Of a DNA stretch of 64,000 nt, positions 47,327-57,900 are shown one piece after another. The DNA is taken from assembly GCF_000204055.1 (NCBI RefSeq), contig NW_006768766.1:3461827-3525826 (forward strand), given 5' to 3'. How positions within the stretch are numbered: the stretch's first letter is position 1; the number at the start of each line of letters is the position of its first letter. The notes below the pieces were generated by a model. The model searched no databases. It was not told where the DNA came from and saw only the letters and a program-made list of their open reading frames with translations. A program made the translations under genes and the position numbers. Source of the stretch: Melampsora larici-populina 98AG31. Taxonomy: Eukaryota > Basidiomycota > Pucciniomycetes > Pucciniales > Melampsoraceae.

Positions 47327-48214
47327 ATCAACAATACTATAAAAAGTCTTTTTGTAACTATTGACAATCAAGCGTATTTAAAGAAAGGGATCATGGGTGT
47401 CAGAGAAATGACGATGATGAATGTCCTGGCATGAAGATCACGATTCTTGAGGAATGTGTTCATAAAGGAAAGCTGTAGACTTACTAAAAGTCGCAGAGAA
47501 GGATTCTAGTTTAGGAAAACTGATCTTTGAGTATGAGATGATGCCAATTTATTAAGTAGGGATTATTTCGACATGCATCGGACTGAAGAGACCAAGGCTG
47601 CTACATATGTTTACAAATTCCTTTGTCCATAAATAGAGAGCGGAGGTCCGGGTGCGAGGTGATAGAACATAATTATATTGATGTCAATCAATGTGACTCG
47701 ACTCAAAAGCCTCATGAGACTTCAAACTTTGAAATAGAAATCTCTTTAATCGTGTTCCTTTGTCGCACTTATATTATACAAGTAGAAGAAGGAATTATGA
47801 TAAACTTTTGAGAGACATCAGATTGTGGGTTTTATGTAGTTTCAGACAGATTTTGATCAACTAAGACAATGCTATATTGGACATTGGGTCTGGAGGGGAA
47901 ATTATGGGCGAGACAATGGAAGATGAATGAATGAAATTTCCGAGGGTTTTTTGTTTCGGGTTTTTTTAACAAGCTTTTGGCTTGGCTTTGTTTTTTGTAT
48001 CAAGTTTGGTTTGGTTTGGTTTGGTTTTCTTTCTTGGTCCATGGTTCTACACCTTTTTTTTGAAACACGAGAAAGTAATCAATTGCTGGACTTCTGATCA
48101 AGATAAAGTATTTTTCCAAGTTTTGGAAGAATTGCGTGGATTGTGTAACAGGACAAGGTTCTATACTTCCAAACACCATCACTTGGAAGGTGGGATGTAG
48201 AGAGTGGATAAAAT
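47327..48214. other. Inverted-repeat centre, upstream of paralogue 2
   Basis: No supported gene. A short GGTTT run (48008-48028) and T-rich tracts occur. Confidence 0.3.
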
Positions 48215-48289
48215 GTGGAATTGTACCCACAGAGAAATTCGAATATGCATGGTGACAAGTCCCTGTAGCTTATGATGAGATAGATCAAT

Positions 48290-48520
48290 ATTTGTATCGT
48301 GAAGCGATAAAATCCCGCTTTGAATACTTCCGATGTATTTAAGGAAATCAATCTTGTGATTGAGATAAATCACTATTCATTCCATGAAGCAATAGAATCC
48401 GAATACTTACAAGGTATTAATGAAATCAATCTTGCAATTGAGATGAATCACTATTCATAGCATGAAGCGATAGAATCCCGCTCTGACTACTTCCAAAGTA
48501 TTAATGAAATCAATCAATAT
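48290..48520. repeat. Three-copy ~75-bp tandem repeat
   Basis: Three units share GAAGCGATA-AATCCCGCT, ACTTCC, GTATT-A-GAAATCAATCTTG and TTGAGAT-AATCACTATTCAT. Some positions vary among copies. Confidence 0.75.
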
Positions 48521-48674
48521 TGGAATATAGTTTGATTGCTTGTGATCAGAAGTGATGACAGCATCTGTTTGGATGAAACTGTTATTGACTAAAGTCAAGC
48601 TCTGCATATGAACAAAAGGGCTTGTTTCTTTTGATTATGTGACGTGTTTCTGTCGTCTTCTTTGCTTGATGAGA

Positions 48675-49075
48675 GTGCTTATGACAAGACCTACAGGGCA
48701 TCAATTCCAGGCCTTTGCGATGATCAAGGTACACTCCTTATCGTCATCACAGGTCTGGTTCAGACCAATCCACAAGGCATCCTTCAGGACCCTTCCGATG
48801 ATTAAGGTACACTCCTTTTTGTCACAAGGGCTGGTTTGTTTTCATGACCAATCCACAAGCCATCCACTTCAGCCCCTTGCGACAATTAACGTACACTCAT
48901 GATTGTTGCAAGGGCTGGTTTGTCATCATGAAAAATCCACCAGGCATTCACTCCAGGGCCTTGTGATGAGTAAGGTGCACTGCTTGTCATCTCAAGGGCT
49001 GGTTTGTATGACTGATGATAAATCTACAAGACATCTATCCCAGGCCGTTGTGGTAATTAAGATACACATATAAAT
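48675..49075. repeat. Five-copy ~80-bp tandem repeat
   Basis: Units share AATCCACAAGGCATCCA, CCAGGCC-TTGCGATGATTAA, GGTACACTCCTT and TCACAAGGGCTGGTTTGT. They end directly before hairpin array 2. Confidence 0.75.
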
Positions 49076-49125
49076 ATCTCAACTTCCCCTGATGATGTAT
49101 AGCCGTTGTACGAGTTCCTTTTTTA

Positions 49126-49495
49126 TTACTTTTTCCTTGAGTACTTCCGTACGCCTAGGGAATCATTCTAAAACATCTGTTATTGGCCTGGCTCTTTTGT
49201 CTTTTTCCTTTAGTACTTCCGTACGCCTAGGAAATTGTTCAGATATAACTGATATTGTCCTACTTTTTCCTTTAGTACTTCCGTACGCCTAGGAAATCGT
49301 TCTGAAATATCTGTTATTGGCCTGGCTCTTTTGTCTTTTTCCTTTAGTACTTCCGTACGCCTAGGAAATTGTTCAAATATAACTGTTGTCCTACTTTTTC
49401 CTTTAGTACTTCCGTACGCCTAGGAAATTGTTCTAAAATATCCGTTATTGGCCTGGCTCTTTTGTCTTTTTCTAGTACTTCCGTACGCCTAGACC
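49126..49495. repeat. Hairpin tandem array 2 (six units)
   Basis: Six units carry TTTCCT, TTA, GTAC, TTCC, GTAC, GCCT, AGGAAA in the same layout as array 1. Spacers alternate between about 40 and 30 nt (GTTATTGGCCTGGCTCTTTT or ATAACTGATATTGTCC). The inner stem GTAC/GTAC is identical in all six. The last unit is cut by the start of the right inverted-repeat arm (CCCCAATG at about 49494). Confidence 0.85.
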
Positions 49496-51300
49496 CCAAT
49501 GAAAATGTATTGTTGATAGTCCTTGAGAGTGATCTTTTAACTCTACAGATTCTTACATAGTCAGAACTCAGCTACCATATGTTATGTATACATACAAAGA
49601 CAGTACACATGTAAGATTGACCGCACAAGTTATGCATGCATACTAAGTAATACACTACACATGTAGGATCAGAAAACACATGAGGTTAAGTATGTAGGTT
49701 AAAGCCAGTTACCATATGGCATATCTCATGCATACATGCATAGACATGTAGACCCAAATCAATTTGTAAATTCTGGAAATTTTCAAAAAGAACATGAAGG
49801 GCCTTGAGCAACTTCTCCCTTATGACTCAACATGTACCATCTTGTGTAGTGAATGATACCAAGTTGATCTCTTTTGCCTGCCAAGACTTCACAAACAATT
49901 AATATCAAGATTGCAGGTTGTTTTGGTGAATTTCCATTACTACACCTGGATCATTCCCACTTGGATTTGAGTATCTGATATGATAAATGCTAAAACAAAT
50001 TGAACAACACAAGTGAAAACTTGAGTTTTCAAATCAGAGAGAATGAATCTTACCTGAAAATAACAAGTTTTTATTTTTCATCAAGAGTAGCAGAATAAAC
50101 ATACATATATAGACACTACACATGTAGTCTCAATATGTTACATATAAATACACAGACAGTACACATGTAGTTTGTTAGCATAGGTTATGTATGTATACTT
50201 AGACACTGCACATGTAGTATGGGAAAACACATGACCCAACATGGGTTGGTTCAAATCAGTTACCACCACAAGTGAAGACTTGAGATTGCAAATCAGAGAG
50301 AATGCTCCTTACCTGAAAATAGAGGCTTGTGATTTTTCATCAAGAGTAGCAGAATGAACTCTTTCTCCACACTGTAATTCACTTTGACCATAAGGGAACA
50401 TAACCCCTTCATGGGTTTCTTCATCAGCTCCTGCAATTGTATCAATTAAACAGTCATGTTCTATTCAAAATTGACAATTTAATCTGTTACCATAAACAAC
50501 CGCAGAAGATGAAAAGATTCAAATTTGAGGGGGTGTAATTTCATTATATTTATTGATGTATATGTTCCAATCACGTTACCTTGAGAGTTTCAGGGTCTCA
50601 ATGTGATTTCAGGTTCTAGATGCTGATTTTAATGCAGCAAAATGTATAACATTCTGAATCAAACTTTGATGTGTAACATTCTGATTAAACAGCTGGGTTT
50701 TCTTCAAACCAGGTCTACTTTGAGAACCCCTATTGTGATCTACATAAAGATTTATTTTTTGAAACTCAATATTAAGCAGTATTTGATGGATGATCAACTG
50801 GAATGATCCATTGTTTTTGCACGTAGAAGTTCAAGTATTCCATGTGATGCATAACCTGTTGCACCTGTTACTAAGATAAATGGTAACTGATTTCTGTTTG
50901 GTTTCTAATTGAGATTGATCTTCATCTTCATATGTTTTTGTTTAATTGATATGATCTTCTACAAGTATTTGTTGTTTGATCAGGATTTAACCTCAATGAA
51001 GGTGGGGTTGATTGCGAAGAGACAAGCATTTCTTCAGTATATCAGAAGTACTCCTAAACCTATAGATTCAGGATACTAGGCCAGGTTGGTAATTGAACCT
51101 CCTCTTTCTTGTGTTTGGAGAGATTACATATAACAAAGTAAGAGATCAAAATGCAGAAATTTGCTCTTTAGCTTGATAGGTTTTACTATGAAGATATCTG
51201 TGAGTATCACACAGAGAGGTCAGTGAAATGATGTTGAATTAAATCCCAACAAAGTTTGAGCTAAAAGAATTCAAAACACTCATGCAAGAAAGGGTATATG
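49491..51300. repeat. Right arm of large inverted repeat
   Basis: Reverse complement of parts of 43490-46676, beginning CCCCAATGAAAATGTATTG and continuing to about 51300. It is a single-copy arm without the internal duplication seen on the left. Similarity is above nine in ten by eye through most of its length. Confidence 0.8.
49860..50910 (-). pseudogene. GalE-like remnant, copy D (inverted)
   Basis: Read on the minus strand it starts ILVTGATGYASHGILELLRA near 50880 and keeps the GADEETHEGVMFPYGQSEL block near 50370-50430. It ends with the NPSGNDPGVVMGNS block near 49930-49975. Stops and frame changes separate the blocks, as in copies B and C. Confidence 0.65.
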
Positions 51301-51329
51301 TGGATATCAAGATAATTTAGTTTATTCAT

Positions 51330-51995
51330 TTATGGATTTTCTAATAGGTCCAAGTTTATTAATGTATTTTAAAAATGGAATAATTGAAGTGCAGGAAAGC
51401 AAAAGAGAGGAAACAAAACAAATATTGATGAGGAAAGTTGAGGCTGAAAGTGAATTTGAATTATCAAATGTTTGGAATGGTAAAATATTTAAGCAAGATG
51501 CTTTATTAGGAAACATCACTTTGATTTATGTAAGCTTTCATATTTTTTCTCTTTCTGTCAATATCATTTTGAACTGATTGTTCTCTTGGTTTTGGGTGTT
51601 GGTTATTGGAAATAATTTTGTTTGGGTTTACAAATTGGCCTAATATTTGTCCATAAGAATTACATAATGTGTGCAATCAGTAATTGAAACATTTCCTCCC
51701 TCCCCTCAAACCTCACAACCCCACATCCCAACCCACAAAAGACCTAAACAATTTGTATTTTTTGAAAATATAAATAAATATCAATTTGATGCACCAATCC
51801 AACCAATTTAGTAAATCAAGATAGACCAGAAGCAAGAATCCAATACTTGAAACATTTTTCTTCATCCATGATAGGATTAACAGGCATTTATGAATCTATA
51901 AAAAATGTGCAAAGTTTATCAAATTTATATTTCTACTTCACCCAATTTAAAACCAACAGAAGATTATTTACTTGATCACTATATGTAAGCTCTTC
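51330..51995 (+). pseudogene. SCO1: SCO1-like mitochondrial copper chaperone, decayed
   Basis: In order: FLIGPSLLMYFKNGIIEVQE with KREETKQ, then WNGKIFKQDALLGNITLIY. Near 51627-51659 comes FTNWPNICP followed by TAA and then EL, and finally YLKHFSSSMIGLTGIYESIK and YISTSPNLKPTEDYLLDH. SCO1 is an inner-membrane thioredoxin-fold protein that delivers copper to cytochrome oxidase via a CPDICP motif. Here the first Cys of CxxxC is Trp, and a stop follows the motif. Frames are broken elsewhere too. The N-terminal targeting region was not found. It lies just outside the right arm of the inverted repeat. Confidence 0.75.
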
Positions 51996-52096
51996 TTCTT
52001 TCTTGTTTCTCAGTGATACATCATTCATCAATTTATGGAAGATCCCCTTTCAATTTCAAAATGACTGATTTTGTGGTTTGGTTTTTGTTTTAGTAG

Positions 52097-52577
52097 TGAA
52101 TTCCCACATGTTGAAAAACATCCACTTGAACCTTGTGATAAAGATGAATGAAATCTAAATACTTTATCAATTGCACCTGGGTCTTTACTTAGGTCAATTA
52201 AATCAGATCCTGCTTGGATCACTCAACCTTGGATTTATGTTGGGATGTTGTTTTTGACTTTTGCTTGGCATAAAGAAGAGCTTCATACATATGAGTAAGG
52301 CCTTACCACCACATTGTATTGAAATTGATTATACTTCAGGTTGAATTTTGTCATTTATTTGAATTACCATCATTGGGGTTGCACAAAGAGTTGGTATAGA
52401 GTCCCAGGAAAAGATGATGTGACATTAGAATTTCCAATGAAAGAACCAGCCCTGGGATCATTTGGACAACAAACTGATGTAATGTATCAATTGATCACCT
52501 TAACATCTCCAGGTCTATTGAAAAATCAGGAGGAAGAACATATGTTTTTGATTAAAGACCCAATGAATTTTCAGTAA
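52097..52577 (+). pseudogene. JmjC-domain fragment of a KDM5/JARID1 histone demethylase
   Basis: One exon reads EFPHVEKHPLEPCDKDE, then TGA, then NLNTLSIAPGSLLRSIKSDP, AWITQPWIYVGMLFLTFAWH, KEELHTYE and a GTAAGG donor. The next exon reads IYLNYHHWGCTKSWYRVPGK, then QQTDVMYQLITLTSPGLL, and stops at 52577. The block order (SLLRSIKSD, WIYVGM, FAWHxE, HHWGxTKxWYxVPG) is diagnostic for KDM5-type H3K4 demethylases. The Fe-binding H-x-E of the first half is present. The TGA stands where the family has a conserved Trp (DEWNLN), a single G-to-A change. The JmjN, ARID and PHD parts and the C-terminal half of JmjC are absent. Confidence 0.8.
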
Positions 52578-53600
52578 TTTGTAACATTTCATAATTATAA
52601 GTGAACAGAAATACACAGTCGGAGATTGCAAGGCGCCAAGCTTAGTGAGTATGGGAATATGAAACATTCACAATGTGTTTTTCTGAGTATGATAAGATGT
52701 TTGTGTGATTTTGGAAGCCACTCTTCAATAAATCATTCACAGAGACTAATGGTGATGACAATTTTTCAGATACTGATCATATCTACATGAAGGAATAACA
52801 GGAGCATCAACCAATGTGGGCTGGTGATGCGGCGCCCGCCGCACAGTCGTGCTAGTCATTTTCTTGACCAACATGTTGTTAACCACATTCGCGTTCGGGA
52901 TAACTTTGATTGCGCATATCTTCTTATGCTCAAATGAATATGCTGGCCAAACTTCCCCGTAACTACCTTCAACAATTTCCTCTATGAACGTGTATCCATG
53001 AAGAGTTGGAGAGAAATTTGTTAAAGACTAACGTTTCTTGAAGTGTTGTGAGATGTAGTTGAAGTTGTGGAGTTTTAAAACGACTTCGTAGAGTCAGACA
53101 CCTGGTCAAATAAGAAAATGTTTTGTCAATGTTGTGCTGGGACGTGGTGAGTAGGATTCGGAAAGGATGATCTTAATCGTCATCACCGCGAAGATGAGTT
53201 TTATATAGTTATGCTATTGGGTTATTCATCTCAGCATCATGCCTTTAAGAAAAGTAAGAAAAGCATCAGAGACTTTTGAAAAAAGTCAGAAAATGACGGC
53301 CAAATTGAATGATAAAGGGGAATCATCTATCGCACTTTTCTGAGTGCTGAGAATTATATCGTCTGCTGGACTGTCGAGTCCTGCTGAATCAAATCATCCT
53401 TATATCAGTATCCTGTTGGTCTACAACTTCATATGAATTTTCATCTAACTCACATGCAATTGAATATACTCTCTAGGTCTCCCTGATACCATCAACAACC
53501 AATCAATTATCTTATTCTTCCCAGCCCTAAACCCAAAACCCATTAAACAATTAGTTTTCTATTCTCGAATGATTTCTCCATCTGCAGAATATAAGACTTA
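52578..53600. other. Intergenic region
   Basis: No supported feature. A GC-richer patch at 52825-52850 (GCGGCGCCCGCCGCACAG) is short and palindromic but isolated. Confidence 0.3.
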
Positions 53601-53609
53601 CCCTTGATT

Positions 53610-54723
53610 TCCTAAAAGAACCAAATGATTTCCCATCAACATCAAATCGATTCCAATATCTCTTATCAATCCATTCTTTTCAAGATTCTCAAAAGACCAA
53701 CTCATGTCAGCTACTGATTCTTTATATTTGTTATCTTCATTCAACTCTCATTCAATTCGACATTCTTTTAATCTTGATTCTTGATGACAATCTTAACTAC
53801 TTAATAAAAGACTTGGAGCACTAGGAAAGATCAAATACCTTTGATCAGATGAAATGATAGATGATAAATAATCCTTTAGTCATACAAAAAACTATAAAAT
53901 CAGTCTCATGAATAAATCAAACAAAATAATCAGCTAAATCAAAACCTTACCCATCCCTCTTCAATCTTAATCTCAGCTAACTCTAAGCATATTTCAAAAT
54001 CCATATATTCAGTTTTAGGTAAAAATTCAACTAAAAGTATTTTTCTTAAGATCCTACTCAAATCCAATTCTTCTTCAGGAAAACAACCTAATATATTTTA
54101 AAAATCCTTAATAAACCTTTTGTACCTAATCTTCTAAACTTACATCCTTGACTAGACAAATCTCCATAAGCTTTAACAAATACTGATAATTTATTCAATA
54201 GAGCTTCATTAATTCCAATCTTGTTTATTAATTCGATTTCTTCTTCCCATTTTGATCCAATCTTTTCAATGTTCATAGTTATATTTCCAAGTTCATAGCT
54301 CTGATGCTTGACCATCTAGTAAACCATTAATAGTACCAACACTCGACCCAATCAAATCAACTCCCGTAATTTCAACCAAAGCTCCAACCTGAGCACCTTC
54401 CACTAACCTAATAGGAGCCCAACCTGTCTAATTACCTTCATTGACAGTTCTTCTCATTCAACTCTCGTTCATGTCATCCTCATCATAGTCTAGATAATAC
54501 ATATCGTCTAACAGTTCCAGATTGGGTCTTGTATGACGGTCATCTGCATGGAATGGGATAAAAGAAAGATACGTGAGACGTTGGTAGACAGACTGAGGCT
54601 AAAATATGACTCACTTGGTTTGCTTGAAAGAACACTTTCAGCATCCTGATAGTCCAAAACAGATGTTTCACGTGGAAAATCTACCCTCGAGATGATGGTT
54701 TTTGATTTGGTTTGTAAGTTCAA
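53610..54723 (-). pseudogene. Unidentified decayed multi-exon gene
   Basis: Several minus-strand blocks look coding. 54723-54620: NLQTKSKTIISRVDFPRETS, VLDYQDAESVLSSKPS, ending in a GTGAGT donor. About 54530-54460: DDRHTRPNLELLDDMYYLDY. About 54410-54320: PIRLVEGAQVGALVEITGVD. 54315-54110: KWEEEIELINKIGINEALLN. About 54090-53950: CFPEEELDLSRILRKILLVE, with LPKTEYMDFEICLELAE before a GTAAGG-like donor. About 53710-53610: ENLEKNGLIRDIGIDLMLMG. Frames change and stops fall between the blocks. I do not recognise the family. The consistent orientation and spliceable ends suggest one gene that has decayed. Confidence 0.4.
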
Positions 54724-55650
54724 TGAAATTTTGAGTTTTCTTGTTTTTTTAATCGTATCTGTCCATTTGTCATCTAATGAATCTGATTCATATGCTTATG
54801 ATGGTGCTCTTGAATTCCATTCTGATTCTCGCTTATACAACTAATCCAAGAGTTAGGGTCAGTATTTGTTTCTTGACTTGATTTCTGTTTGATATTATGA
54901 AATAGTACCTTACCATGTTTTAAATTCTTTCTTCACTCGTTCTTGTTCTCTTTCTCAAACTGAATCACTCCACTCAACACATGTAACTAAGAATTATGTA
55001 GATACTATGTATGTGTGAAAATTTCATCATGTAACTCAAAAAGTGTATGTAAACTTTAAAGGCAATGGTACACCGCTAAAGGGTTTTTAGGCAAATTGAC
55101 GTGAGGTCAGGGGTTTTTAGAAACCCGACCCCTGCACGATCAATTTAATCGCAAGAATGGTCACCAATTACATCACTTGTGAACCACTCTTACATTGCTT
55201 TGAGGATCGGAACCGATTTGCTCTAGCAATTGTAACGCCTCTTTGACTCACAAAAGCCTCGATCGACAGCAAGGATCCTGATTCACCAATACCAGATTCG
55301 TGTCGTAATCTCAGGAATTTCTCTCAACTTTATCAAAATTTCAATCTATTTTTATCAATCAATTAACTTATTTCAAGTCAAACAAAACTCCTTGGACAAG
55401 TTCTTTTATTGATAATTGATTTAGTTTTATTATTTGTCAGTAATACCTTCTCTCTCTTGATCCAGAATAAGAGATAAGAAACTGATCTTCATACTTTTGT
55501 TTCCGACAGGCTGGACATGTAGGTTTTGAAATTTGATCTCCTTTTCGGACCATTTAATCGATTTCTTGCCCTCAGTTCCTTTCATTCTGATCTCAAACGT
55601 ACTTCCCTTTTCGTTTTTGTTAAACAGTTCGAAGAAGAAGATATTGACAA
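54724..55650. other. Intergenic region
   Basis: A short imperfect palindrome near 55106-55136 (AGGGGTTTTTAGAAACCCG and ACCCCT) could form a hairpin. No gene supported. Confidence 0.3.
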
Positions 55651-56524
55651 ATGAGTGATTGGGATGATTTGTTTGGAGACAATATGGATGTTGAAGAGGA
55701 TGATTTGGGTGGACAACCAGGAACTTCATTACGACGTGAGTACAACTAGTCTATTGTGTCTTTCTTTCCTCTTCATTGGAATCTTGCATTCTTTCCTTTC
55801 ACTGACTTTATTGGTACACTCACATCTTCCGTCGTCGTGAACTGCGTGTGTCGCCTAACCCAGCACCTAGCGCGATGTCGATTAACGGTACAAGTGACTC
55901 GCCCCAGCCTGCTCCTGCTACCCCGTCCCCCCCAGCCACGAAACACACCAGCCTCCGCCCCGTGACGCCCGTCAGCAAGCCGCGCCAGTGTGAAGCAAAG
56001 CACGAGCTTTGAAAGACGATGCTCCGTTGGCCTATTTGGGGCGCGCTAAGGTGAAGAGGATCATCTTAATGGTAAGCATTCTAGGTTTTAGGAGCTGGAA
56101 TATCGGACTGATGTAGCCACCGTATCTTAGCAATATGTAACAGCTTACAACTACCTCAATCACACCGCAAACAAAAAGCGCTGCCAATGGACGCTCATGG
56201 ACAAAGCCCTGGCTGATCTGAGCACAAGACCCGACAGCAATGCGTCCTTGTAAGTTGATATATTTAGTACTATGGTGCGAGTGGGACCTGACCTGACTGA
56301 CTGGCTTGTCTTGCAGGTACTTTAATCAGATTGCCCGTTATGACCGGGAGACTTTTACCGGAAAGCAAACTTGGGCGACTACCAAAGCGTCTGGACCACT
56401 TCCAGCATTGTTTGTGGATCAAGTATTTGCAGCAGCGAGCCCAGTTATTGTCAATGTATCTGGAGGGTCTGGTGATCAAGTCACGGAAGAGGGTCTCGAG
56501 GAGGATGAGCAAACCCCAATGTAG
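55651..56524 (+). CDS. Putative multi-exon gene with acidic N-terminus, unidentified
   Basis: The first exon (55651-55735, MSDWDDLFGDNMDVEEDDLG) reaches a GTGAGT donor in phase 1. A locally GC-richer stretch (55840-56050) encodes Pro/Ser-rich sequence (SDSPQPAPATPSPPATKHTS) and in another frame ARALKDDAPLAYLGRAKVKR. A later part reads YLNHTANKKRCQWTLMDKAL, ADLSTRPDSNASL before a GTAAGT donor. An exon from about 56318 follows (YFNQIARYDRETFTGKQTWA), ending EDEQTPM. The last two join in frame. A link to the first exon is not shown and there may be two genes. The GC shift suggests a different origin for the middle part. Confidence 0.35.
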
Positions 56525-57900
56525 ATAGTTTAAACGCCTAAAAGTCTGGGTTCTTATATGTAAAGATGGTTTAATCAATGGAAAGAACCTGTTTGCACCT
56601 TGTTGCTAGCGTAAAACAAGCATCGCGAGCTATGCGTATCAAATTGGTTCTAATTGTGGTCGCTTTCCATACTTGAGCACACGAGAGAACCAAGGGAAAT
56701 ACATGCCTGTGCCATTAGTCCTGCGTGGTGAAACTGGGAAACTCTACATGTGGGCTCGGGGAATGGATCAACCTCCCAGCTCACACAGTGGACACGTTCA
56801 CATTTGGCACAATGTGCATGCGATCAACGTCAGCGACGACGTGGTCGGGATGTGCCAACTTCGCGTCACCATGACGGATTTACTCCCATCAAAGCTCAAA
56901 ATTTGATTAGAAATATCCAGTAGTTTTTCTTCTTTCAATTTACAAACAAGATTGATGGATTGGATCAATCAAAATACATCAAATCTTGCATAATGTATGT
57001 ACCAACAAACAAGTTTCCCATGCGTGTATGAATACGTATCAGAGCAACTTGAAAACCTTTTGAATACATATGCTATGACAAGTCAGAGTTAACCAAATGG
57101 AGGTTACATCTGATTCCCAATTTCCTTCCAATCAACAAAGTAGATGTAAAAATGATGTTGATTTATATGAAGGACAAGATTGCTAAGAGATTAACCAAAA
57201 CGTGCTAAACGTCACATTCAACAATTCAGGAATGGGAAGTGGAACATTTACATTGGATGTGCTTCTTCTCATCACAATGTTTACATTGTATCTTGCAATG
57301 GGCGCTTTGGCCATAAGAGATTGTGGCTGTTTGATACCCGGGCCGTCTCCCACCCGTACTCCTAATGGGCAACTTTTCTGTTTGTTGGCGTTTTCCTTGA
57401 AGTTCCATTTTCGTATGGTATGAATGAACTGTGGAAATGATTAACATATGATTGATCATGCACGATTCAATCAGGATAACGAAATAGAATGGATAGTAAA
57501 GAAGGGGGAATGGATGAATTAGTCACTTTGTGCAGGTATGAATGATCAAACGGGGGTAATTGACCTACTTTGTTGGTTAGGAGTCAGCTGGAAGAATCGC
57601 TTAGAGTGCACTCAAAAGCAAAAATAGATGATTCTTTGAAGGAAAAATATATATGAATTAGTTACTATGCAAATTCTCTGATAGAACGTGATTGAAAAAG
57701 AACAGAAAGAATAATTCACAGGTAAGATGCCTATCGGCCTGATTGATGACAAGAAAGTGGAAGGAATTGGTGTGTGCAAATGGGAGGACAGGTTCACCCA
57801 ACAAGCGGAGTAGCTTATAAAAGAAAGATCCAGCGCGGTTTGTTCAAACAGGTGGAGGAGTATGCACGTGATATCGCCTGATATGGAGAGTATAAGCAAT
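56525..57900. other. Intergenic region with a third coiled-coil gene remnant
   Basis: Around 57000-57090 the sequence (AACAAACAAGTTTCCCATG, GTATCAGAGCAACTTGAAAA, GAATACATATGC) matches the third exon of the coiled-coil gene at 23755-23850. This indicates a decayed third copy on the same strand orientation. Nothing else supported. Confidence 0.4.

Noticed and set aside
48000..48030. GGTTT run that might be telomere-like or a quadruplex-forming repeat.
   Set aside because: Only about four imperfect units and not the fungal TTAGGG repeat; too short to support a claim.
48639..49560. Open frames across the 80-bp and hairpin arrays.
   Set aside because: They read the repeats in register by chance and have no start or splice support.
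55080..55140. Repeated AGGGGTTTTTAG-like sequence as an interstitial telomere.
   Set aside because: Only two occurrences, different spacing and no TTAGGG register.
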